Origin: Symbiodinium kawagutii
Taxonomy: Eukaryota; Sar; Dinophyceae; Suessiales; Symbiodiniaceae
NCBI GenBank assembly: GCA_009767595.1
Contig: VSDK01013998.1
Coordinates: 209,085-273,084 of the forward strand
Length of the DNA: 64,000 bases
Direction: 5' to 3'
The notes below the pieces were generated by a model that was not told the DNA's origin, made no database searches, and saw nothing but the letters and a program-made list of their open reading frames with translations. A program made the position numbers and the translations under genes. Below are positions 33,540 to 43,689 of the stretch, in pieces; position 1 is the first letter of the stretch, and each line of letters opens with the position of its first letter.

Positions 33540-35660
33540 TTCTAGCTCCACGTCCGGGCCAACATCCTCAAAATTGCCCTTGTCATCGTCGCCACGGAAC
33601 ATGCCATGAGGGGCACCATGATGTCCTTCACCCATTCCCCCACATCTTGTCGCCGCTCCGAACGTCGTCGAACTCCACGCGAGATGCCCATGTCATTGTC
33701 CAGGATGTGGTCCACGGGAGGTAGAGCACAAGAAAAAATTCCCCGGTTGCCTTCACCGAGGGCCATGATGAATTCAAACCCAATGCAAGATTGGAGCCAA
33801 GCAGCCAAAGACGCCTGGCACCAGAAGGGAAGGGTCCAGCGCTCCTTCCCCACCTCAAGAGGCTCACTTGGATGCAGCGGCTCGCTCTTCCCGAGCCTTT
33901 CTCACTTGTTTCATCACATTGGCTCCGCTTTCAACTTCCGATGCCACATACTGAAGCAATGCAGGGGAGACCATGGAGTCACCATATTGTTTATGGGACC
34001 CCGAAAAAATGCTCGCTTCGTAGGTCTGCCTGCCGCAGTCTCGTTCTTCTTGGCATCCCCCTTTGCTGTCCCTTTCCCGCCTCCAGGTCCTCGTTCGGAG
34101 TAGATGTACCCAATGAGCTGGAGGTGACGGCAAAGAAGTTCAACACCCGCCACATTCGTGAGATCCAAGCCATCATAGCACCCCAAGCGGTCCAAGATCT
34201 TCATCAGGTTGTCGTGCTCGGCAACCCCCCAACTGTCTGATTGGAGCCCATGAGACTGAACCCACCATCGATGGTGATCCATGGGGCCCCCATTCTTTCT
34301 GTTGAGGAACCGTCGTCCGAGGCCCCGGCGCTTCCCAATCTTCGAACTTCTCCTCATTGGAAACATCGCGCCACTGTCGCTCGGAGCGGCTAAGCCCTTG
34401 AAAGCTCACCCCAAAAAGGCGAGCATCAGCGGCCGCTTCCTTGCCCTTGTAACCCTCGACGTCGGACTTCTCCATCCTTCGAAGTGCCACGGCCTTGCCA
34501 TCAATGATCTTAATGGCCAGGTTGTCCTTGTGGCCTCCTGGTTAAACATGGACCAGTATGACCCCATTCTGTGTTCGGACCCTGAGGCCAGCTGCCCGAT
34601 GATCTCCAGAAGCTTCTGGATTGAGGGCTGTCCTGGATTGAGTTTGCTGGCAACTTGTGCCATGCGCAACACGCTCATCTGGTTTTCAAGGTCAGTGGGC
34701 AGTTTGTCTGGGACCTTGCAAAGGACCTGGGCATCCCCTTCTGTGCTGAGTTTCACACCCAAAAAGCGAAGGTTTCCTGCACCGCCCCACTTTGGCCACA
34801 GCGAGTGTCTCGATCCTGGCCGCAGCTCTCCTCGCCACCGGGGGGGCAGCCACAGCTTGAACAGGTAGAAGAGGTGCAGGAGCCACCGGACCAGGTACTC
34901 GACCAGGAGGAACTGCCATTGCCGCCGCTGCCTGCACCGCATCTCGTCTAAGCTGAATCATCATTGCAGGATCATGTAGTCGTCGAAACCTGTAAGTGTT
35001 GGCATCAGTTAATCCTGCCGGCAGAATTCCCATGGCCCCAACCCGAAAGCTTAACAGGTCAGGGTTCTCCAATGAAATCTGCTCAGCATAGATGTCAAAG
35101 TCGGGGGTCAAGATGATATATGGTAACCAAGTCCACATGCGCATGGGGCAAGAACATATCTTTCATGAAAAAGCTCAGGTTCAGGGGGAGGAAGGTCGTA
35201 GCAAACAAACACCCTAGTTCCCTCAGCCAAAGCCATCACGTCCTTTGCCCTCTCCTAGCCCTGACCAGCTCCAACTGCTGCAACGCCCGATCACGTTGTT
35301 GATCACCAAGTGCAGGCGCCGGGGCGGTATCCCTCAGAGTCCCCCTTGCCAAAGGAGCACCAGCCCTTGGAGAAGTCCCGCCAACGAGCAGATGCCAGAC
35401 ACGAAGTACCCAGCACCAACCAAAGACGCCCCCAACCAAGAGCAGCAACCCGTTGAGAGCCTCCCACCACCACGAAGTCACCACACAAGGCTGCACTTGG
35501 AAATCACAAGTGCAATTGCAGTTGCACTCTGGCACCCCAATGGTCTTTCCGTGGTCGCCAAGCAAAGCCGCAAACCAGGCTATGGCTACAGCGACCCAAC
35601 CGGAAACGTCAACCATCGGGGGGCAGCTTTTTGACTTGAGCATGGTCACCGCGGCCCCTC
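33540..35660 (-). pseudogene. Upstream (gag-like) coding region of DIRS-like element
   Basis: Several overlapping minus frames share one apparent ancestral protein. Segments include WTWLPYIILTPDFDIYAEQI and NPDLLSFRVGAMGILPAGLT (35144 onward), RFLGVKLSTEGDAQVL and LRMAQVASKLNPGQP (34942 onward), then AEHDNLMKILDRLGCYDGLD LTNVAGVELLCRHLQLIGYI (34366 onward). The last resembles a conserved segment I associate with dinoflagellate retroelements. Alanine/proline-rich linkers occur at about 34840-34990. Function is not established. At least three frame changes occur. Confidence 0.4.
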
Positions 35661-35699
35661 ACATCACTCGCTCTACAAAAACCTGTCAACAGTGATATT

Positions 35700-36100
35700 T
35701 TGATTTAAGAATAATTTTTAGTGTTTCTTTTTTAAATCTAAAAGAATTAAAGTCTATATATATATATATATTCTTTTTGAAATAAAAATGTTTTTTATAC
35801 ATAAATGTTTATCTATTTCTATTTAAATTTACTTCTATTTCATTTAGATTTTGAAATTATTCTATATTTCTATTTTTTCAATTTATTCTTCATTTAAAAA
35901 AGGTTGATTCAAATTCTATTTAAATGAATTTCTGTAATTGAAAATATTTTTGAATTAGATATTATCGATTTTTTGATTTAATTTCTATAATTTTATTTTT
36001 GCATTATTAATAACTATATATCTTTTTATTTTTTACTTAATAACCAATAGACAAAAACCAATAACTAAAAACCAATAGTTAATAACCAACAACCAAATCA
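35700..36100. other. Strongly AT-rich block
   Basis: AT-rich sequence with (TA)n at 35757-35770 and AACCAATAACTAAAAACCAA near 36050. It lies immediately 5' of the DIRS-like element with respect to the minus strand. Confidence 0.85.
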
Positions 36101-36232
36101 GCATATCTTCTTTTTTTGCCATTTGGGCGTTAGCCTGCGTTACACAAGAAACAAGTGCCCCGCAACCCCCTGGTTCGCCCAAAGACAAAATGCCACTCTG
36201 CAATGGAGGACGTTGTGCGAAGTCAAGATGGC

Positions 36233-36472
36233 TTAGAGAAGTTGCAAACCCCTTTGGAATGCAATGAGGAAATCGGGGGCGCCGGCCGCTTCGCTCACGC
36301 GTTCTTCAAGCCAAGAAGCCTCCCTCATAAGATTCATGAGGAAATCATGGCCGGCGCCGCCAGTCGCCACAGCCACGTCTCTGACGCGCTGTTCAAGCCA
36401 GGACGGCTCCTGTGGCATGGCGTAACTCTTGGACTTCGGACTTCCTGTCTGAAACAAGAAACAACTGCTCAA
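36233..36472 (-). CDS. Open frame with two internal repeats, unidentified
   Basis: The 79-codon minus frame contains PSWLEQRVRDVAVATGGAGH DFLMNLMREA followed by SWLEERVSEAAGAPDFLIAF QRG. These are two related repeats of about 26 residues with SWLEQRV/SWLEERV at the start and DFLMN/DFLIA later. Conservation at the protein level suggests a real coding ancestor. It is GC-rich between AT-rich DNA and family B elements. It could be an exon or a fragment of the adjoining retroelement. Confidence 0.35.
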   Translation of the reverse strand: MSSCFLFQTGSPKSKSYAMPQEPSWLEQRVRDVAVATGGAGHDFLMNLMREASWLEERVSEAAGAPDFLIAFQRGLQLL

Positions 36473-36805
36473 CTAGGCTGTGCGAAAGGCAAGTCCTGCC
36501 GGAATAACCTCACAAGATTCACCAGGAAATCTTGCACCTGCGAAAACATCGAGACATGAAAAGACATGAATAAAATAAAAAAGGATACAAATATAGAATT
36601 GTCGAACTATTGGTACAAATGGATGTTTACAAACATACCAGTACCTAATTCAGGGTTTCTTGCAAACTTGGGAAGCCCCAAGTTACGCATTGTTGGTTAC
36701 AAAAGATTACAGTTTTGGTTTGAACTCACAAGTAAGCATTACTTATGCTGCCCCGATTTTTCATGAATCATTTTGGTTCCCCGTTTTCATTGCTAACCAT
36801 TAGTT

Positions 36806-36900
36806 GAGTGTTTCGCAAGCTAGGGGACTCCAAAAATAGATGCTTTATAATCATAAATTGTTACTAGCTGGGGGGGTCCCCTATGACTTGAGAAACCGCC
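36806..36900. mobile_element. Family B MITE copy with 4-bp target duplication AGTT
   Basis: Left end GAGTGTTTCGCAAGCTAGGG, right end CCCTATGACTTGAGAAACCG then CC. The flanks AGTT (36802-36805) and AGTT (36901-36904) match exactly. A half-copy with GGGTTTCTTGCAAACTTGGG lies at about 36653. Confidence 0.7.
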
Positions 36901-37366
36901 AGTTATGGAACTCCCCAGACTATGAGAACCGGCGCTCTGGATCAACCACTCCTAGCTCCTGTAGTTCCCCCAAACCAATTGTACCTTCAGCCTCTCGGTT
37001 GAGGTCCAGCGGTGCTCACTGAGATCCGACATTGGCGGTTCAGGAATGGGAAGGAAGGAAACGAAGGAAGGAGAAGTGGCTCTGCTAAAATCTAACAACC
37101 CTCACCTGACAAATGGAGAACTACCAGAAATCATGGTAAACAAGTTACTTTCCTGGGTATTTTCCTGTACCCCAACGCCATAGTGAACCCGACTGCACTC
37201 AGGACCATTGGCCACGATACCTGCATCACATAGTGCGAGGAGCACCCGAAATGCGTCGAACGATGCACCCCAGCAAGTCCCATGCCTTCCGCTGTTTTTC
37301 AACAGATGGGCCCCTTGGAAACTCCTGTCCCCAAATGCCTGGAAAATCCTGGGCTCTACAAACATG

Positions 37367-37445
37367 TGGCTATGGGTCAGGGCTTTAAACAACCAACTAA
37401 TGGGCGATAATAACCAACAATAAGAGGGAAAACAATGGTTAATGA
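37367..37445 (-). mobile_element. Truncated family A copy
   Basis: Begins TGGCTATGGGTCAGGGCTTT and continues through AACAATGGTTAATGA, then leaves the consensus before the second terminus. Confidence 0.6.
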
Positions 37446-37607
37446 CCATCAAAACACATGCGGTCGCGCCTCTGCATCTGCGAACACACCGGTACAATCC
37501 GGAAAAAGTGCAATCAAAATGTGGGGGGTTCTCAATGAAAATGATTGTCTATGGATGATTTGGACATATTTGGATGGTTCTCTATTTTAAGAAACCCTAA
37601 TATAAAT

Positions 37608-37709
37608 GGAGGTTTCTCGAAATAGGGAACCCAAAAATGCCTTGTTTATTGGTACTAAATGATTCATATTGGATGATTTGGGGGTACCCCTATCACTTGA
37701 GAAACCACC
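37608..37709. mobile_element. Family B MITE copy
   Basis: Left end GGAGGTTTCTCGAAATAGGG, right end CCCTATCACTTGAGAAACCA then CC. A second, shortened copy lies just upstream at 37525-37598. Confidence 0.65.
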
Positions 37710-37780
37710 ATATACATGTTCATTTGCATAGAGAGACATGTTCATACACGCACATCCAGCCTCAGCCTCGTTACACCAAG

Positions 37781-37858
37781 GCTGGCATTGCCCAACTGGT
37801 TAGCCATGCTCCAAGAAATCCAGGACGTGGGTCCGTTGATCGAAACCATCGTGCTGAC
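37781..37858 (+). tRNA. tRNA-like sequence, degraded (pseudogene or SINE-type head)
   Basis: The segment GCTGGCATTGCCCAACTGGT TAGC resembles a tRNA acceptor arm and D arm (A box: TTGCCCAACTGGTTAG). The end TGCTGAC can pair with the start GCTGGCA at six of seven positions, including wobble pairs. Between them GTGGGTCC...TCGAAACC resembles a B box disrupted by about five extra bases, with mismatches in the T stem. It is not an intact tRNA gene. It may be a tRNA-derived retroposon relic. Confidence 0.3.
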
Positions 37859-37869
37859 GGTCACGCACA

Positions 37870-39170
37870 CTATGGATGGCTCATGATCAATGCATCAACC
37901 TGTCTGGTCTATTGCACATATGTAGTTTACATTGTCACCGTTGTGGTACTGCATCTAGTGAATGTTGCTCGTCTATTTTCGTTCAATCATCACTACATCG
38001 TTATTAATTGCGGTGTTGCCATGGGTTTTACCATTGTTGCTGAACAAATTATGGTTGAACCACGGTTGATACTGGAGTTTATTCATCAATAGTGACTGTT
38101 CAAACTGATTGCTAAACCATTTCAATTGATAGCCGTGAACCGCCATCCTTCCTTGTGGTTACATACTGCTGATTGTGGTTTACTGCACGCTAATTGCAGC
38201 ATCATAACCACAAATGTGGTGTATGCCTCATTCAGGGGTTGCCTATTGTCAATGATGAATGATTTAACCAATATAAGTATCTAAGAATGATTCCGGATTA
38301 ACCATTACCTAACAAAACCATTGCTGACCACAAGTAAATTATGTGATAGGGTGCTCGCCCATCACTAAGACTATAGGTTTACTCATGCTTACTCATTATT
38401 TCATACATCTCTAACGACAATAATAACAATTTTTACTATCAATCATTAACAATCATTATTACACCATAGAGCACAGTCTGGATACTGTAATCATTATATA
38501 CATGAATATTGTCATCATCAAATCTTTATGAAATTGTTGACCATCACTACCAGTGACTCAACATGATTAGTTTCTTAGTCATTGATCATTGGTAATAGTC
38601 ATTGATATTATCTAACCATCCATGAAGCGTTATATATCTAACAATCAAATAATGACCAACATGATAAACCATGAAATAAAGAATGCTCACAACTACATAA
38701 TCTGCTTGGTGGTCGAACCACTCCCATGAAACAAACGCATGTCAATCAATAAATCAATCATTTGCTAATACTGGCGAAAATGAAAAATGTGACTCAAAGC
38801 AACAACTAGCCATGATCGTTGGCTATCCCCCATAGAAAACCACTTGTTTAACCAAAGTTAACCAGAGAAACTCCCATGGCTTTCCTATAAACCAGGATGA
38901 ACATTATTGTTGGTCTAGCCATTGCAATGATTGTTGAACATCATTCCGATAGGATTGTTAAACCTTGTTTATAGGAATATTGTTGGTACCAATAGAATCC
39001 TGGTTTCCAGTAACAATGTAAGTATCATCCTTTCCCTATCAATCAGAACTATCGTTGATCTAACCATTGCAAATGGTTGAAAGAACTAAGTTAATCAACT
39101 ATCGTTTGATCTGACCATTGCTAACTATTGTTGATCTAACCATTGTTAATCAACTATCGTTGATCATCAT
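37870..39170. other. AT-leaning repeat-poor non-coding DNA
   Basis: Degenerate ATCATTAACCAT-type sequence throughout, with CTAACCATTGCTAACTATTG-like units at 39060-39160. No gene. Confidence 0.55.
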
Positions 39171-39184
39171 TCCTTTTGACTCCT

Positions 39185-39300
39185 GCCATGATGGATAGCA
39201 CAAGGCCATCGCGCTGTCGCGCTCGCTGCCGAGAGTTGAGCGCGCCTTGCTCCTGGGCGATCTGGATCGCCTGCGGCTGTGCTTGGTGCTTGGTGGCTGT
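39185..39300 (-). CDS. Candidate exon, minus strand
   Basis: GC-rich island. The minus strand reads AAGCACAG|CCGCAGGCGATCC. One frame gives PQAIQIAQEQGALNSRQRAR and then QRDGLVLSIMAG. Another gives SRRRSRSPRSKARSTLGSER, resembling an RS domain. The correct frame is undetermined. AACCATTG-type repeats lie to the left. Confidence 0.3.
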
Positions 39301-39499
39301 GCTGTTGCTGGTTGGTAGTTCCTGGCGGTTGAGTGTGGTGAATAGTGTGACGAATGCATGGTAGAACATCGGGGATAGCCACCAACATATGCCCCAACCT
39401 ATCCCAACCTGCTGATCACAGTTGGATTCCAGAGTGAGTTCTTCGTCTCGGATGGTAGGCAATCTTGGCAGCCAGTTTGGTTGGAAATACCATGGTCAG

Positions 39500-40195
39500 C
39501 AACCATCATCAACCGCCGATTTTGTCATTTTCCCTGTTAGCAACCAACATTATCTATCGTCTATTGCCTATTCTTGAACGACTATTTCACAGTGGGAACC
39601 ACCAATCACCTCTGTTGCCCATTGATCAACTGCTATGAATCATTATGAATCCTTGTAGCGACCACTATTAGCATCCACTCTCAGTCTCATTGACAGTGGT
39701 CAAGCATCATCAGCCCTCAAGTTCACCACTACATCAATTGATCATGATTGGCCGTCACTAACCAATATTAATCATCATATCAACTATGATTGACCACGGA
39801 TATCAACCACTAAATGACCATTATGAAGAATTCTGAACCATGATCAACCACTATGACAACTGTTCATCAACCATCAATCAAACATGACTTAAGCGTCAAT
39901 CAACAATTCATCAACGACGCATTGACAATCACTAACCATGGTTAACCATTATATCAACCACTAGATTCACCACTATATTCACCACTTCACCATAATACCA
40001 ACACACATCCACTATATTCACTACTTAAGTGTATCAACCCATTAATCCATCGTAGATTAACCATAATATCAACCACTAGATTCACCACTAATAACCACTT
40101 AACAATAATATCAACCACTTAATCCTTCGTAGATTAACTATATTCACTACTTAACCATAATAATTCCTTCATATCAACCATTCATCAACCCTTCA
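39500..40195. repeat. Degenerate AACCACTATATTCACCACTA tract
   Basis: ATCAACCACTA/ATTCACCACTA units with drift. They run in the strand sense opposite to the GATGGTTGATCATGG array that follows the intervening exon-like island. Confidence 0.75.
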
Positions 40196-40214
40196 TTCAC
40201 CAATCGCCTGCCTG

Positions 40215-40310
40215 CCCCCCGGCTGCATCGCCAGCTGCTGAGCCTCCTGGGTCGCTCGGGAGGCCACCACGAAGCCCATGCCATCGTCACCGAAGACACG
40301 TATGGAGGAC
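40215..40310 (-). CDS. Candidate exon, minus strand, unidentified
   Basis: The minus strand reads GACTGTAG|GTCCTCCATACG and stays open as SSIRVFGDDGMGFVVASRAT and then QEAQQLAMQPGG, a normal globular-protein composition. The left border is uncertain (possible GC donor, GGCAG|GCAGG). It is flanked on the left by AACCAC-type repeats and on the right by the complementary-sense GATGGTTGATCATGG minisatellite. No family was recognised. Confidence 0.4.
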
Positions 40311-40379
40311 CTACAGTCGCGCGAAAGTCACCGTCATCAACCATCAACCACCATCATTAGGATGGTTAATAGTGGTAAA

Positions 40380-41155
40380 TCATGGTTAAAGCATTGTTAT
40401 TATGGTGGTTGACGGATGGTTGATCATGGTGGTCGATGATGGATGGTTGATGGATGGTTGATCATGGTGGTTGATGATGGTGGTTGATGGATGGTTGATC
40501 ATGGTGGTCGATGATGGTGGTTGACGGATGGTTGATCATGGTGGTCGATGATGGTGGTTGACGGATGGTTGATCATGGTGGTCGATGATGGTGGTTGACG
40601 GATGGTTGATCATGGTGGTCGATGATGGTGGTTGACGGATGGTTGATCATGGTGGTCGATGATGGTGGTTGACGGATGGTTGATCATGGTGGTCGATGAT
40701 GGTGGTTGACGGATGGTTGATCATGGTGGTCGATGATGGTGGTTGACGGATGGTTGATCATGGTGGTCGATGATGGTGGTTGACGGATGGTTGATCATGG
40801 TGGTCGATGATGGTGGTTGACGGATGGTTGATCATGGTGGTCGATGATGGTGGTTGACGGATGGTTGATCATGGTGGTCGATGATGGTGGTTGACGGATG
40901 GTTGATCATGGTGGTCGATGATGGTGGTTGACGGATGGTTGATCATGGTGGTCGATGATGGTGGTTGACGGATGGTTGATCATGGTGGTCGATGATGGTG
41001 GTTGACGGATGGTTGATCATGGTGGTCGATGATGGTGGTTGACGGATGGTTGATCATGGTGGTCGATGATGGTGGTTGACGGATGGTTGATCATGGTCGT
41101 CGATGATGGTGGTTGACGGATGGTTGATGATGATGGTCGATGATTTTGGTTGATG
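40380..41155. repeat. 37-bp minisatellite, about 18-19 near-identical copies
   Basis: The unit is ACGGATGGTTGATCATGGTG GTCGATGATGGTGGTTG. Copies from about 40500 to 41090 are virtually identical. The edges are more diverged (ATGGATGG in place of ACGGATGG). The high identity indicates recent expansion or homogenisation. Confidence 0.95.
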
Positions 41156-41250
41156 ATGGTGGTTATAACTTAAGCAAGTCATTCGCCATAACTTGCCGCA
41201 ATCGCCCACTTTTCACCATGCTTTCCCATCCATCAACCCATCCATCAACT

Positions 41251-41366
41251 GGCTGTGGGTCAAAATCCCGTACCCCTGGCTCCCCATCATTAACCATCAT
41301 TTTCCCTTATTATTGTTGGTTATTAACCACCATTATATATTGGTTGGTTAATATTGACCCATAGCC
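41251..41366 (+). mobile_element. Family A MITE copy
   Basis: Begins GGCTGTGGGTCAAAATCCCG and ends AATATTGACCCATAGCC. Both this copy and the next are preceded by ATCCATCAACT, so the pair may have arisen by tandem duplication. Confidence 0.75.
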
Positions 41367-41377
41367 ATCCATCAACT

Positions 41378-41478
41378 GGCTGTGGGTCCCCCTGGTTCCC
41401 CTATCATTAACCATTGTTTTCCCTTATTATTGATGGTAAATCCTCCATTAGTTGGTTGGTTAATATTCACCTATAGCC
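41378..41478 (+). mobile_element. Family A MITE copy with 4-bp target duplication AACT
   Basis: Begins GGCTGTGGGTCCCCCTGGTT (internal deletion after GGGTC) and ends AATATTCACCTATAGCC. The flanks AACT (41374-41377) and AACT (41479-41482) match exactly. Length 101 bp. Confidence 0.75.
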
Positions 41479-41534
41479 AACTCATCCATCAACCACCCCC
41501 ATCCACCCCCAACCCCCCACCCATTGGCTCTCCT

Positions 41535-41637
41535 CACCACCGCGGCACGGTGAACTTCGATCCACTCGAATCTGCGGCACCGGGTTCACCGCTTTGGCGC
41601 GTAAGCGCCCTGCGTACCTCGAAGGATACGGCGCTGT
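41535..41637. CDS. Candidate exon, probably terminal
   Basis: GC-rich island. The plus frame HRGTVNFDPLESAAPGSPLW then RVSALRTSKDTAL ends at TGA 41637-41639. The minus strand is also open. No family was recognised. Confidence 0.25.
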
Positions 41638-41649
41638 GACCAGGGGGAG

Positions 41650-42200
41650 TGAAGCCATGGTTAGGTGCCATGGCTAAGAGGTTAGAACCATTATTCTTGA
41701 ATGGTTGTAATAATATGTTTTAATAGTAATGGTTAATGCTTGATCATGGTTGATATTAATGTTTAATGGTTGAGAATAATGGTCACTAGTACTAGCTAGT
41801 GATGGTTGATAATCGTTGATACTGATTTGGAGACATAACCGAACAAAAATTATAGTGAGTGAACGTTCACAATGTTTGATAAACCCTAAAGGGTGGCTGA
41901 AAACCATGGTCAATAATGCTTGGTGGTTGATAATAATGGTTAAGAATGGTTAGTAACCATGGTTCACAATAGTTGATAATAATGGCTAACAATGGTTATA
42001 ATGGTAAACTGGGAAATGGCCATGGTTAGTTGCACCCGAAATCACAACGGTGGCTGAACTAATCCCAGTCACTTACCATGGCTTCATGTAACCAGTTACC
42101 ATCTCTGGGGATGCACGTGATTGGTTCATCGGATGATTCACCAGTGAACTCTAAGATTTCTGAGAACCATCATCAACCATAGCCAGCCCATCACCATGAA
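41650..42200. repeat. Degenerate ATGGTTGATAATAATGG repeats
   Basis: Low-complexity tract of ATGGTTAATAATGG-type units without genes. Confidence 0.65.
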
Positions 42201-42224
42201 CCATTGTAAATCCAACGGTCAACT

Positions 42225-42317
42225 GGCTATGGGTCAATATTAATGAACCAACTAATGGGGGATAACCACCACCAATAATAGGGAAAACAATGGTTAATGA
42301 TAGGGGAAGCAGGGTCT
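42225..42317 (-). mobile_element. Family A copy lacking its final terminus
   Basis: Begins GGCTATGGGTCAATATTAAT and runs to GATAGGGGAAGCAGG, where a short fold-back (42315-42380) starts. Confidence 0.6.
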
Positions 42318-42380
42318 GATTAGTGTAACCCCCCTAAAGTAATGAAAATAGATGACACCAACAGGTAGATACTAATCAGA
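42315..42380. repeat. 66-bp fold-back with 10-bp inverted ends
   Basis: TCTGATTAGT (42315-42324) pairs with ACTAATCAGA (42371-42380). It sits exactly where the family A copy loses its consensus, so it may be an insertion that removed or displaced the end. Confidence 0.6.
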
Positions 42381-42468
42381 AACCAACATTAGGCATCATT
42401 GTTCATCAACCACCCATTAACCGAGAGTTCACCATTATCATTGTTCATTGACTCATCCCCTGCTGCTG

Positions 42469-42478
42469 NNNNNNNNNN
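42469..42478. other. Assembly gap (10 N)
   Basis: Ten unknown bases. Confidence 0.99.
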
Positions 42479-42585
42479 TGCTGAACCATCAGTCAGGGCT
42501 GTATCTGTGATGTCCTCATGATATGGATCGCAATCCCATATACCAGGCTTGACCATCGCTGTTACACCATTAGCCATGACTATGA

Positions 42586-42615
42586 TTGGAGATATGCGGT
42601 ACCGCATATCTCCAA
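42586..42615. repeat. 30-bp perfect palindrome
   Basis: TTGGAGATATGCGGT followed immediately by its exact reverse complement ACCGCATATCTCCAA, with no spacer. The centre is GGTACC. Confidence 0.9.
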
Positions 42616-42879
42616 CATTGACCCTAACATTGCAAACCCCAAATCTACCAATGATTGATGGTTTCCTAGGGTTTCTCTAAAAATGCTGCGTGGTTCTCCA
42701 GCCAGCTTTTTTCGATCACTGGAGTGTACTCCTGCGTTTATCCTGATTTGATCCATGGGTTGTATTGTGGGTTGATGCTACAGCGAATTAATTAATGGTT
42801 TAATAGTGATCAACTGACGACAAAGTATCCACCACTGTTATCCCCTAAATCCCCTGTACATCGTTGCCTCACGCACCCC

Positions 42880-42975
42880 AGCGGATTTCCATGATGCTGC
42901 CACGGTGCATTGGCAGCCGCTGGATGCCATGCCCCGACTGGCCCCGCAAATCGGCCTCGCCAGAAGTGGATTCAA
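42880..42975. CDS. Candidate exon, strand unresolved
   Basis: GC-rich island. Plus frame PADFHDAATVHWQPLDAMPR then LAPQIGLARSGFKDM. Minus frame STSGEADLRGQSGHGIQRLP then MHRGSIMEIRWG. Both look protein-like. No family was recognised. Confidence 0.25.
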
Positions 42976-43003
42976 GGATATGATCCACCAACATGTGCAT
43001 AGG

Positions 43004-43226
43004 GGGGGTTCTCAGAATAAGGAACCCCAATGATTATTTTTTGCGTATTATTGTCAACGGTTATATTTGATTGGATGATTGGGGGGTACCCACATGGCTG
43101 TGGGTCAAAACCCTGTACCCCTGGTTCCCCTATCATTAACCATTGTTTTGCCTATAAAATGGTTGGTTATTATCCCCCATTATTGATGGTTAATTTTGAC
43201 CCATAGCCACATGATAAGAAACGACC
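43004..43226. mobile_element. Family B element interrupted by a family A insertion
   Basis: The left part begins GGGGGGTTCTCAGAATAAGG and runs to ATTGGGGGGTACCCACAT. Then comes a complete family A element (43096-43208), then ACATGATAAGAAACGACC. Removing A plus one ACAT restores an ordinary family B right end. This is direct evidence that family A inserts with a 4-bp duplication and was active after this B copy was in place. Confidence 0.75.
43096..43208 (+). mobile_element. Family A MITE copy with 4-bp target duplication ACAT
   Basis: Begins GGCTGTGGGTCAAAACCCTG and ends ATTTTGACCCATAGCC. The flanks ACAT (43092-43095) and ACAT (43209-43212) match exactly. Length 113 bp. Confidence 0.85.
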
Positions 43227-43343
43227 GCTGCGGAGCTGCTCACATTGTGCCCCAGCGGCTCACATCCCATGACCAGAATAGTTTTTGTTGCGATGGTCAC
43301 CATTTTTTTGGGGTAAGGTTGTGGGTCCCGGGGTCAACCATAC

Positions 43344-43443
43344 GGTGATTTCTCAAAACAGAGAGCCCCAAAAATGGCTGGTTTACTACTATGAATGGTT
43401 TACAATGGATGATTTAGGGGTACCCCTATTTTGAGAAACCACC
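43344..43443. mobile_element. Family B MITE copy with 4-bp target duplication ATAC
   Basis: Left end GGTGATTTCTCAAAACAGAG, right end CCCCTATTTTGAGAAACCAC then C. The flanks ATAC (43340-43343) and ATAC (43444-43447) match exactly. Length 100 bp. Confidence 0.8.
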
Positions 43444-43531
43444 ATACAACTGTCAATAGTTGAAGTATGAACCATCGATTATGAACTATACACTTGAAGT
43501 CATGCAACTATCGAACAACACACATATACAA

Positions 43532-43638
43532 GTGGGTTTTGTCTCAAAAAAAGGACCCCCAAATCATCCTTCGTTCATCGTTATTAAAAGGAAATCATTC
43601 ATAACTTTGAGGTCCCCTACATTTTGAAAAACCATCAT
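43532..43638. mobile_element. Diverged family B copy
   Basis: Left end GTGGGTTTTGTCTCAAAAAA, right end CCCCTACATTTTGAAAAACC. The internal part matches family B. Confidence 0.55.
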
Positions 43639-43689
43639 GTGGATCTAGCGTTATTACCCATCATCAATCCTGACTGTTGAAGTTGTCCG

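Larger units (their letters stand above)
29981..35660 (-). mobile_element. Decayed tyrosine-recombinase (DIRS-like) retroelement
   Basis: Reading the minus strand from right to left gives: a gag-like or unknown region (about 35650-33540), reverse transcriptase (33415-32611), RNase H (about 32560-31790), tyrosine recombinase (about 31590-30770) and a cytosine-methyltransferase-like domain (about 30760-29980). The frame changes at least five times, so this copy is a pseudogene. RT plus tyrosine recombinase in place of a DDE integrase defines DIRS-type elements. The C-terminal position of the methyltransferase-like domain is unusual. No terminal repeats could be identified. AT-rich DNA flanks both sides. 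Confidence 0.7.

Noticed and set aside
40380-41155. CRISPR-like array of 37-bp repeats
   Set aside because: Units are contiguous with no unique spacers, the genome is eukaryotic and no Cas genes are present. It is a minisatellite.
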